Shown: positions 1 to 8,658 of the stretch, piece after piece | How positions within the stretch are numbered: position 1 is the stretch's first letter | How the letters are laid out: every line of letters starts with the position of its first letter | Assembly (NCBI GenBank): GCA_005776735.1 | Contig: SXOM01000033.1 | Coordinates: 1 to 20,564, forward strand | Source of the DNA: Pseudomonadota bacterium | GTDB lineage: Bacteria; Myxococcota_A; UBA796; SXON01 | Direction of reading: 5' to 3' | DNA length: 20,564 nucleotides | Program-made: the position numbers and the translations under genes | The notes under the pieces: generated by a model | Database searches by the model: none | Seen by the model: the letters and a program-made list of their open reading frames with translations, nothing else | Told to the model about the DNA's origin: nothing

Positions 1-24
1 CTCTTGTTGGGGGTGCAGCAGTTG

Positions 25-698
25 ATGGCAGCCGTGCGGCGACGAGTCGTCTTGCCCGCGGCCGCGCTCTTGGCGTTGCTTGCCTTGGCGCATGGAAACT
101 ATTTCTCGGGAGCGCCAAGCCGCGCCCGCCCCGCGCGGAGAGCGCGGCCCCGCGCCTCACCGACGACGCCGAACCGCCGTCCATCACGCAGACGCAGGCG
201 CCCAGCATCCGGCCGGCCGGCGACGACGCCCGCATCGCCCAGCTCGTCGACGACGCCGTCGCCGCCGCCGGTCGGGGCGATCTTCACCGCTCGATCCAGT
301 CGTTCACCGATGTGCTCGACCTGCGCCACGACCGTACCGACGCGTACATCGGGCGGGGCCGCTGCTACCTCGAGCTCGGAGACTACAGCTCGGCGATGAG
401 CGACTTTCAACGCGCCGAAGATCTTCACCCCGACCGGCCGGACCCGCACGTCGCCATGGGCGACCTGTACTTCGCCCGCAAGGAGTACCGGCGCGCCATC
501 GAGTTCTACGATCAGGCGGTCGAGCTCGACGGCAGCCACGCCATGGCGCGCTGCCGTCGAGGAATCAGCCACTACTACCGCAAGAACTACCGCCAGGCCT
601 TCCAGGACCTGCAGCGCGCCTACTCGCTGGACCCGGAGATTCCGAACATCCGGAAGTACGTCCAGATGGCGGTGAAGAAGATGGAGCGCGGCGACTGA
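25..698 (+). CDS. TPR-repeat protein with N-terminal signal anchor, apparently frameshifted
   Basis: The part from about 282 to 698 encodes roughly three to four tetratricopeptide repeats with the typical alternation (YIGRGRCYLELGDYSSAMSD, then DLYFARKEYRRAIEFYDQA). TPRs are protein-interaction scaffolds. This frame stays open back to the window edge but has no ATG, GTG or TTG codon before the GTG at 312. A start fits better in the next frame: ATG at 25 opens MAAVRRRVVLPAAALLALLALA, a positively charged N-terminus plus a hydrophobic stretch typical of a signal peptide or anchor. A Pro/Ala-rich linker (SAKPRPPRAES) in the TPR frame follows at about 111. One missing base near 100-115 would join the two segments. 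I read this as one exported or anchored TPR protein with a frameshift or assembly error. The partner is unknown. A gene starting upstream of the window in the TPR frame is the alternative. Confidence 0.6.
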
Positions 699-718
699 GC
701 GCGCGCCCGGGGGCGACG

Positions 719-846
719 CGCCGCGACCGGCCGCGCGGCCCTTCGGGCCGAGGTTCAGGGTCCGGCGCGCGTCGCGCTCCGCAGCCGGCGCCGCCATCGC
801 GTGCGCCGCGCGCCCGAACCCGCCGCCGTCCAGGCCGGTCGCGGCG
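719..846. repeat. 14-bp inverted repeat in the gap after the TPR gene
   Basis: CGCCGCGACCGGCC at 719-732 is the exact reverse complement of GGCCGGTCGCGGCG at 833-846, with 100 bases between the arms. The pair lies wholly in the 203-base gap between two plus-strand genes. It could form a long-range RNA stem or be a relic of an intergenic element. No function can be assigned from sequence alone. Confidence 0.5.
736..750 (+). terminator. Short GC hairpin, possible terminator of the TPR gene
   Basis: CGGCCC, loop TTC, GGGCCG forms a perfect 6-bp stem 38 bases after the TPR stop codon. No T-tract follows, so intrinsic termination is doubtful. The position is the main support. Confidence 0.25.
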
Positions 847-901
847 TGGCGCCCAAGGTCTGCCCGTGGTCGTGCTATCGTAGGGGCGGAGAGTCTCGCC
901 C

Positions 902-2236
902 ATGGTGTCCGTGGTCCTCTTGGCGGCGTGCGGAAACGACGTGTCCGTCACGCATTACAACGAGCCGCCGACCGCCGCGATCCAGACGCCGCCCAACGGC
1001 ACGGTGCGCGAAGAAGGCGAGATCATCGACTTCATCGGCTCGGTCAACGACGACCAGACGCCGAGCAACGAGCTGTTCGTCCAGTGGACCAGTGACATCG
1101 ACGGCGTGCTCACCAACGAGAAGGCGTGCGCGGTCAGCGGGCAGTGCACCTTCTCGACCGCGCAGCTCACGCCAGGGAACCACGTGGTCGTGCTGAGCGC
1201 GTCCGACGAGCAGGGCGAGGTGGGCGAGGGCCAGATCACGATCACGATCGAAGAGGTGCCCGACGCGCCCACGATCGCGATCGTCCATCCGGCGGCGGGG
1301 GAAACCTCCGAAGAAGCCGAAGACTTCACCTACATGGTGCAGGTGTCGGACGAGCAGGACACCCCCGACCTGTTGTACGTGAGCCTGGCGTACGAAGGCG
1401 AAGCCGGCCTGACCGAGTTCTGCGCGCCCAAGCCCGACGCCACCGGCATCGCCGCGTGCGAGGCCGAGATTCCGGGCGGCACCCAGCACCTCCTGTTCAC
1501 GGTCACCGACCAGGACGGCCTCTCCGACACCGCCGAGGCGTTCTTCGTGGTCACCCCGCGCAGCCAGATCGACGACGACGGGGACGGCTTCACCGAGGAG
1601 ATGGGCGACTGCGACGACGACGACATCTACAGCTTCCCGGGGGGAACCGAGGTCGAAGACGGCGCGGACAACGACTGCGACGGCGACGTCGACGAGGGCA
1701 CGCGCGCCTGGGACGACGACGGCGACGGCTACAGCGAGAACGACGGCGACTGCGACGACACCACCATCGCCATCGGCCCCGACGCCCAGGAGTCGTGCAA
1801 CGGGATCGACGACGACTGCAACGGCACGCCCGACACCGAGGACGCCACCGGCTGCACCGACTTCTACTACGACTACGACGGCGACGGGTACGGCTCGGCC
1901 ACCGCGGCGCCCAAGTGTCTCTGCCAGGAAGACGGCTACTACCGCTCCGGCTACGACAACGACTGCTACGACTACAACTCGAGCGCCAGCCCTGCGGCCA
2001 CGTCGTACAGCTCCTCGCAGCGTGGCGACGGATCCTGGGACTGGAACTGCGACGGCACGCAGACCAAGTACTACACCTCGGTCGGGACCTGCTCCGGCGC
2101 CGTGTGGGTGTGCTCGTGGTCCGCCGGTTGGTCGGGCACGGTGCCGAGCTGCGGCGCGAGCGCGAGCTGGATCGACGGGTGCGACGGCTTCTTGTGCGAA
2201 GACAGCACCACGACGCAGACCCAGCCCTGCATCTGA
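902..2236 (+). CDS. Lipoprotein with two Ig-like domains and MopE-type Asp-rich repeats
   Basis: A 444-residue protein predicted to be exported and lipid-anchored. The N-terminus MVSVVLLAAC has an LAAC lipobox with Cys10. Residues about 22-118 and 122-218 are two related beta-sandwich (Ig/PKD-like) domains, each opening with a PPTAAIQTP or DAPTIAIVHP strand. Residues 224-385 carry three Asp/Cys-rich units such as DDDGDGYSENDGDCDD and NGIDDDCNGTPD, the pattern of the putative metal-binding motif family named after MopE (Pfam PF11617). The last 60 residues are Trp/Cys-rich. An in-frame stop at 881-883 limits the start, and GGAG about 10 bases before the ATG is a plausible ribosome binding site. 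The role is probably cell-surface metal binding or adhesion; the ligand is not deducible. The signal peptide is unusually short and has no basic residue. Confidence 0.85.
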   Translation: MVSVVLLAACGNDVSVTHYNEPPTAAIQTPPNGTVREEGEIIDFIGSVNDDQTPSNELFVQWTSDIDGVLTNEKACAVSGQCTFSTAQLTPGNHVVVLSASDEQGEVGEGQITITIEEVPDAPTIAIVHPAAGETSEEAEDFTYMVQVSDEQDTPDLLYVSLAYEGEAGLTEFCAPKPDATGIAACEAEIPGGTQHLLFTVTDQDGLSDTAEAFFVVTPRSQIDDDGDGFTEEMGDCDDDDIYSFPGGTEVEDGADNDCDGDVDEGTRAWDDDGDGYSENDGDCDDTTIAIGPDAQESCNGIDDDCNGTPDTEDATGCTDFYYDYDGDGYGSATAAPKCLCQEDGYYRSGYDNDCYDYNSSASPAATSYSSSQRGDGSWDWNCDGTQTKYYTSVGTCSGAVWVCSWSAGWSGTVPSCGASASWIDGCDGFLCEDSTTTQTQPCI

Positions 2237-2248
2237 GGCGGTGCGGGG

Positions 2249-2424
2249 GCCGGGCAAGACGCGGCGACCCCGGGGCGCGGGTCGGCGTTCTGCAGGCGCG
2301 GGGCAAACGTCTGACGTCACCGAGCCGGACAACGGGCGGAGGCGTCCGGCACAACGGGGGGAACGCCGAACCGCGAGGGTCTGGCTGCACCGGCCCCAGG
2401 TCGGTGGGCGTGGCGATGTCGAAC
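2249..2424. repeat. Dispersed intergenic repeat, copy A
   Basis: Two blocks match the copy at 16041-16175 in the same orientation. Block 1 (2249-2293) contains GCCGGGCAAGACGCGGCG, then CCCCGGGG and GCGCGGGTC. Block 2 (2377-2424) contains GCTGCACCGG, CAGGTCGGTG and GCGTGGCGATGTCG. I count roughly 85-90% identity in each block by eye, with 83 unrelated bases between blocks. Block 2 can fold as CACCG...CGGTG, and both copies keep that stem. The element fills the gap between two convergent genes. Confidence 0.7.
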
Positions 2425-2455
2425 TTCGAGCGGGCTTTTGGTGGGCGTGGCGGGG

Positions 2456-3847
2456 TCAGTCCACGCGCGGCAACGACAAGCGGAACACGGTACGGCCGGG
2501 CTCGCTCTCGACCGTGACGTCGCCGTCGTGGGCGCGGGCCACCGCCCGCACGATCGCCAGGCCCAGGCCGGAGCCCTGCCGGCCCCGGCCCGTGGTGAAG
2601 AAGCGGTCGAAGACCTGGGGCAGGTTGGCCGTCGAGATTCCCGGCCCGCCGTCCGCGACGTCGACCCCCACCCGCCCGGCGACGGCCCACAGGCGCAGGT
2701 GCACGGGCGGGCCCCCGTGCAGGCGGGCGTTCTCCACCAGGTTCGCGACCGCCAACTCGAGCTGCGCCGCGTCGCCGAGCACGGCGCCGGCGGCACCTTC
2801 GAGCCCCACGTCGGAGTAGCGGTGCTGCACGTCGGCGGCGACCTCGTCGAGCACCACGCGGGCGCGACGGGTGGTCGACTCCACCCGCGCCAGGTCGAAG
2901 AGGCCCTGCACCATGCGGAGGAGCCGGTCGAGGTCGGTGCGGGCGTTCTCGAGGAACAGGTGTCGCTGCGACGCCGGCATGTCGCCGTCCTCCATCAACA
3001 CGTCCATCGTCCCGCGCAGCGTGGTCAGCGGCGTTCGGAACTCGTGGCTCACGTTGCCCGCGAACTCCTCGTTGTCGCGGAGCCGATCGCGGAGCCGGCG
3101 GAGCGTACCCTGGAAGGCCGCGGCCACGTGGCGCACCTCCGCGATGCGCGTACCGAGCACGCTGTCGAGCAGCCACCGGGCGTGTTCCCCGGTGGGACCG
3201 CGCTCGTCGACGTGCTGGGCGATACGCGCCAGCGCCCGCAACGAGCGCGAGACCCGCCACGACGCCCAGAACGCGAACGCGAGCGCGGCCCCACCGAAGA
3301 GGGCAGCCGGCCAGCCTGCGTCGCCGACGAGCGCCGCCAGGACCTCCGCGCCGCGCCGGTTGGGGAGCCCGACCACCACGACGCCGCGCTGCTCCCCCGC
3401 CGGCGGAAACGGCGCGGCGGCATAGGTCCACGAGCGCCCACCCTCGGCCGCACCGCTCCAGCGGGTGACCACCGACGCGGTGCCGGCTTGCGCCTCGGGC
3501 ACCGGCGCCACCGCGAGCGCGCCCTCGGGGGCGTCGCCGCGGGCCACGCGCACCGCGCCCGCCGTGTCGACGACCCGGAGCACCGCGCCGGTGCGCCGGG
3601 TCAGCCGCCCGAGCTCGGCGTCGAGCGCCAACCACGCGGCGGGGTCGGCCGCGGGCCGGGTGCCCACCCACGCGGCGAGCACCTGCGCCTCGCGGAGCGC
3701 TTCACCCTCGCGCTGCCGATGCTCGTCGCGCACGAGCGCGCCGCTCCCGAAGAGCAGCGCGGTCGGCAGCAGGAAGAGCCCGAGGTGACTGAGCACCAGG
3801 GCCGCGTGGAGCGGCAGCGCGGGCCGGGCCAGCTCACGCAGCTTCAC
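2456..3847 (-). CDS. Sensor histidine kinase
   Basis: A 463-residue membrane kinase. Two membrane segments (about 13-38 and 178-196) flank an extracytoplasmic sensor region of about 140 residues; a linker to about residue 255 follows. The HisKA motif NVSHEFRTPL places the phosphoryl-accepting His at residue 268. The ATPase part has the N box NLVENARLHG (369-378), G1 DGGPGI (399-404), F box FDRFFTTG and G2 GSGLGL (425-430), so all catalytic motifs are present. The start is GTG at 3847, 13 bases after the stop of the response regulator upstream, so the two are very likely co-transcribed and act as a pair. The sensor region has no recognisable ligand motif. The gene ends against the dispersed repeat at 2249-2424. 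Confidence 0.93.
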   Translation of the reverse strand: MKLRELARPALPLHAALVLSHLGLFLLPTALLFGSGALVRDEHRQREGEALREAQVLAAWVGTRPAADPAAWLALDAELGRLTRRTGAVLRVVDTAGAVRVARGDAPEGALAVAPVPEAQAGTASVVTRWSGAAEGGRSWTYAAAPFPPAGEQRGVVVVGLPNRRGAEVLAALVGDAGWPAALFGGAALAFAFWASWRVSRSLRALARIAQHVDERGPTGEHARWLLDSVLGTRIAEVRHVAAAFQGTLRRLRDRLRDNEEFAGNVSHEFRTPLTTLRGTMDVLMEDGDMPASQRHLFLENARTDLDRLLRMVQGLFDLARVESTTRRARVVLDEVAADVQHRYSDVGLEGAAGAVLGDAAQLELAVANLVENARLHGGPPVHLRLWAVAGRVGVDVADGGPGISTANLPQVFDRFFTTGRGRQGSGLGLAIVRAVARAHDGDVTVESEPGRTVFRLSLPRVD

Positions 3848-3860
3848 CGGCCGCCCGGGG

Positions 3861-4553
3861 CTAGCCGCGCCACCGCCACCCCACCCCGGTGACGGTCTCG
3901 ACGTGGTCGGCGTCGTGCACCCGCAGCTTGGCGCGGATGCCGCGCACGTGGCTGTCGACCGTTCGATCGGAGACGAAGTGCGGCTCGTCCCACGCGGCCG
4001 CGACGAGCTGCCGGCGGGTCAGGACCACCCCCTGCGCGGCCAGGAGTGCGTGCAGCATGCGGATCTCGGTGCGCGTGAGCGACACCGCCTCGCCGCCGGC
4101 GCTGGCCGCGAACCGCTCCAGGTCGACCCGCACCCCCCCCGACTCGACCGACGCTGCGCCCGCCCCGGCGGCCGGCCGCGTGCGGCGGAGCACGGCGCGT
4201 ACCCGCGAGACCAGCTCGGCCGGCGCGAAGGGCTTGCCGAGGTAATCGTCGCCGCCGAGGTCGAGGCCGACGATGCGATCGACCTGCTCGGCGCGGGTGC
4301 TCAGGAAGATGATCGGCACTTCGCTCTCGGCGCGGAGCTCGCGGCACACCGAGATGCCGTCGAGCTCGGGCATCAGCACGTCGAGGAGCACGAGATCGGG
4401 CCGCAAGGTGCGCGCCATCGCCAGGGCCTCGCGCCCGTCGCCCGCTTCACGCACGGTGCAGCCGGCGCGGGAGAGCGTGTAGCGGACGAGCTCGCGGAGG
4501 CGCGGATCGTCGTCGACGACCAGGATCTCGGCGCTGAGCGGTCCGTTCGGCAT
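3861..4553 (-). CDS. OmpR-family response regulator
   Basis: Predicted DNA-binding response regulator, partner of the histidine kinase directly downstream. Counting from the GTG at 4556, the receiver domain shows the acidic cluster D15-D17 (VVDDDP), the phosphorylation site D59 in LLDVLMPELDG, S86/T87 in FLSTR and K108 in GKPFAP. A C-terminal winged-helix domain of the Trans_reg_C type follows (LTRTEIRMLHALL, then SDRTVDSHVRGIRAKL). Two adjacent start codons exist, GTG 4554-4556 and ATG 4551-4553; I chose the ATG. The gene lies 21-25 bases after the DUF2400 gene on the same strand, so all three genes may share a transcript. Targets are unknown, and no transporter or envelope gene obviously under its control sits next to it. 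Confidence 0.94.
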   Translation of the reverse strand: MPNGPLSAEILVVDDDPRLRELVRYTLSRAGCTVREAGDGREALAMARTLRPDLVLLDVLMPELDGISVCRELRAESEVPIIFLSTRAEQVDRIVGLDLGGDDYLGKPFAPAELVSRVRAVLRRTRPAAGAGAASVESGGVRVDLERFAASAGGEAVSLTRTEIRMLHALLAAQGVVLTRRQLVAAAWDEPHFVSDRTVDSHVRGIRAKLRVHDADHVETVTGVGWRWRG

Positions 4554-4577
4554 CACGACAGTGTACCCCGCGCGCGA

Positions 4578-5423
4578 CTACGCCCGGCATGCGGTGTCGA
4601 GCGGGCAGGTCGGGCACACCGCCGGGTCGCGGCGTCCGAGGCAGGCCCGGGCGATGCCGAGGTGGGCCAGGGCGAAGTCGTACCGCAGCGGATCCTGTGC
4701 GTCGTAGGCCCGAAGCGCAGCAGTGACCTCGAGCGCCGTGCGCCATCCGGCGACCGTGCCTCGGCGCAGGCCGAGAAACCCGGCGACCCGGAAGACGTGC
4801 GTGTCGAGCGGGATCACCAGGCAGGCGGGGTCCAGATGGGTCCACAGCCCGAGGTCGGGCTCGGCGCGCCGCACCATCCACCGGAGGAACATGCACCACC
4901 GCTTGCACGCAGAGCCCCCGTCGGGGGCCGGAAAACACGACCGCAGCGCCGGCGAGGCGTCGGGGCCGAGGTGCCCGCGGAGCGTGGCGATGCCCATGGC
5001 GAGCGTCGCCCCGGGCTCGGGGGAGGGCGGAAAGGCGCCCGCCAGGCCACCGAGCGCGGCGCGCACCCCGCCGAACGCGGCGAAGAGCGCCCGGAGGTCG
5101 GGCGTCGTCAACCAGCGGTAGTAGCGCCCCGCGAAGGCCGGGCGGGCCGGGTCGGCGGCCAGCAGGTCGGCGTACGCCGCGGGGCCGCCGTGGGCGTCGG
5201 CCTCCGCCAGGCAAGCCTCGACCACCGCGCCGAAGAGCGCCACGCGGCCGAACGCGAGCGCGGCCGCGAACGCCGCGGCGACCTCGACGTCCGCGGCCTC
5301 GCGGTATCGGCGCGGGAAGCGGAGGGGGTCGGTGGCCACACGTGCGTCGAGGTCCACGCCCGCCGCGAGCACATCGAGCATCGGACCCAGGGCGGGGCGC
5401 GGAGCGGGGGTCGGGAAGCGCAC
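4578..5423 (-). CDS. TIGR02757 / DUF2400 family protein
   Basis: About 281 residues. The centre (SACKRWCMFLRWMVR, then LVIPLDTHVFRVAGFLGLRR) matches the conserved core of the DUF2400/TIGR02757 family, whose function is not established. The IPLDTHV segment with its Asp resembles the helix-hairpin-helix region of endonuclease III-type glycosylases. The C-terminus ends in four Cys spaced C-x8-C-x2-C-x5-C (CLGRRDPAVCPTCPLDTAC), close to the iron-sulfur loop of that superfamily (C-x6-C-x2-C-x5-C). A DNA-repair or nucleic-acid role is therefore an inference. The start is GTG at 5423; an ATG at 5381, just before LDVLAAGVDLD, is an equally reasonable start. The gene precedes the two-component pair by about 21 bases, and the link may be positional only. 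Confidence 0.85.
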   Translation of the reverse strand: MRFPTPAPRPALGPMLDVLAAGVDLDARVATDPLRFPRRYREAADVEVAAAFAAALAFGRVALFGAVVEACLAEADAHGGPAAYADLLAADPARPAFAGRYYRWLTTPDLRALFAAFGGVRAALGGLAGAFPPSPEPGATLAMGIATLRGHLGPDASPALRSCFPAPDGGSACKRWCMFLRWMVRRAEPDLGLWTHLDPACLVIPLDTHVFRVAGFLGLRRGTVAGWRTALEVTAALRAYDAQDPLRYDFALAHLGIARACLGRRDPAVCPTCPLDTACRA

Positions 5424-5440
5424 GCATCCGGGTAGCCCGT

Positions 5441-5493
5441 CCGGTCGCGCCGCGGACCGGCCCCGGCTGGCGCCCAGCCCGGTCGCGCCGCGG
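5441..5493. repeat. Pair of 15-bp direct repeats with an inverted repeat in a divergent promoter region
   Basis: CCGGTCGCGCCGCGG occurs exactly at 5441-5455 and again at 5479-5493, 38 bases apart, in the gap between the divergent DUF2400 and E1 genes. The first copy extends into a perfect inverted repeat, CCGGTC (5441-5446) and GACCGG (5455-5460). The arrangement looks like paired operator sites. The 13-base core also recurs at 18872-18884 and, with one change, at 12411-12423, which fits a dispersed element equally well. Confidence 0.55.
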
Positions 5494-5534
5494 CGCCCAT
5501 GGCGTTAGCTCGTCGGCGCCGCACCGGAGTCGAC

Positions 5535-7733
<2,199 letters not shown>

Positions 7734-7743
7734 GGAGAGTCCC

Positions 7744-8598
7744 ATGGCTGTCCGCCTGATCGTCTTCGACTTCGACGGCACCCTCACCGACATCGCCGAC
7801 GAAGGCGCACAGTTCGAAGCGGCCTACGAAGCCGCCGTGGCCGGACTCCTCGGGCGGGACCGGGTCGCCCCGTTCAGGGATGCGCTCGTCCGGGTGCGCG
7901 CCGGCGCCCCCGAGCTCGGGTGGGACATGGGCGGCGGCATCACCGCGCCCGGCGACGCCGACCCGTACATCAGCGCGTCGTTGGCGTTCGCGGAGCTCTG
8001 TCGCGCCGAGAAGTTGCCGCTCCTCGGCGGCGACGACGCCAAGGCGGCCGCCCTCCGCGGCGAGGTGTCCGGGCAGCTCTATCAGCTCGCGTACGGCGCG
8101 CTCCGGCCCGCCTTCCGGCCCGATGCTGCCGCGGTCCTCACCGCCGCGCTCGTCCGCTTCGAACATGTCCGCATCGTGACGAACTCGAGCACCGACAAGG
8201 TCGCCAAGAAGCTCCGTGAGCTGGCGTTGCCGCGTCCGCTCGGGGTCGCCGGAAACGCCCGCAAGTTCGAGGTGTGCGAACCCACCGCGCGTGGTCTCGG
8301 GATCGGGGGCGTCGGCCCGGTATGGCAGGTCGGCGGCCTCCATCGCCCGGTATTGCCCCGCCGGGGTCGGTATTTCGACGTCCTGGCCGAGGTCTGGGCC
8401 GACACCGGCACCACGCCCGCCCAGACGCTCGTGGTCGGCGACATCGTCGAGCTCGACCTGGTCCTGCCGGGCCTGCTGGGGGCGCACGTGCACTACGTGG
8501 AGCGCGCGCACACCCACGCCTACGAGGCCGAGATCTTGCGTACGTTCGGCAACAGGGCCACCCGTGGCGGCCTCGCCGGGGCCCTGGGCGGCGCCTGA
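7744..8598 (+). CDS. HAD-superfamily hydrolase
   Basis: A 284-residue HAD-type phosphatase-like protein. Motif I is FDFDGTLTD, with the nucleophile D9 and general acid/base D11. Motif II is IVTNSST, and motif IV is GDIVELD near residue 235. A cap domain of about 120 residues lies between motifs I and II. The start lies 10 bases after the E1 stop codon, and GAGGAGAG overlaps that stop and serves as a strong ribosome binding site, so the two genes are very likely one transcription unit. The substrate is unknown; a housekeeping or repair phosphatase for a metabolite of the E1 pathway is only a guess from position. Confidence 0.82.
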   Translation: MAVRLIVFDFDGTLTDIADEGAQFEAAYEAAVAGLLGRDRVAPFRDALVRVRAGAPELGWDMGGGITAPGDADPYISASLAFAELCRAEKLPLLGGDDAKAAALRGEVSGQLYQLAYGALRPAFRPDAAAVLTAALVRFEHVRIVTNSSTDKVAKKLRELALPRPLGVAGNARKFEVCEPTARGLGIGGVGPVWQVGGLHRPVLPRRGRYFDVLAEVWADTGTTPAQTLVVGDIVELDLVLPGLLGAHVHYVERAHTHAYEAEILRTFGNRATRGGLAGALGGA

Positions 8599-8658
8599 GT
8601 CCTGTCCCGAAGCGCGCGGTGCCCCGACGGCGCCGCGTCGCGACGGGAACGTTCCCCG

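Noticed and set aside
873..881. Extended -10-like TGCTATCGT before the lipoprotein at 902
   Set aside because: Only four of six -10 bases match and no -35 is present at a suitable distance.
875..2332. Long minus-strand frame rich in Val/Ala opposite the Ig-like/MopE lipoprotein
   Set aside because: It is the mirror of GAC/GTC-rich coding on the other strand. Low complexity and lack of any motif mark it as a GC artefact.
1590..3671. Long Arg-rich minus-strand frame spanning two convergent genes
   Set aside because: It crosses the intergenic repeat and reads the kinase gene out of frame; composition is not protein-like.
8645..8656. Perfect 12-bp palindrome GGGAACGTTCCC between convergent genes
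   Set aside because: It has no loop or T-tract for a terminator, and a single site with no second copy is not enough to call an operator.
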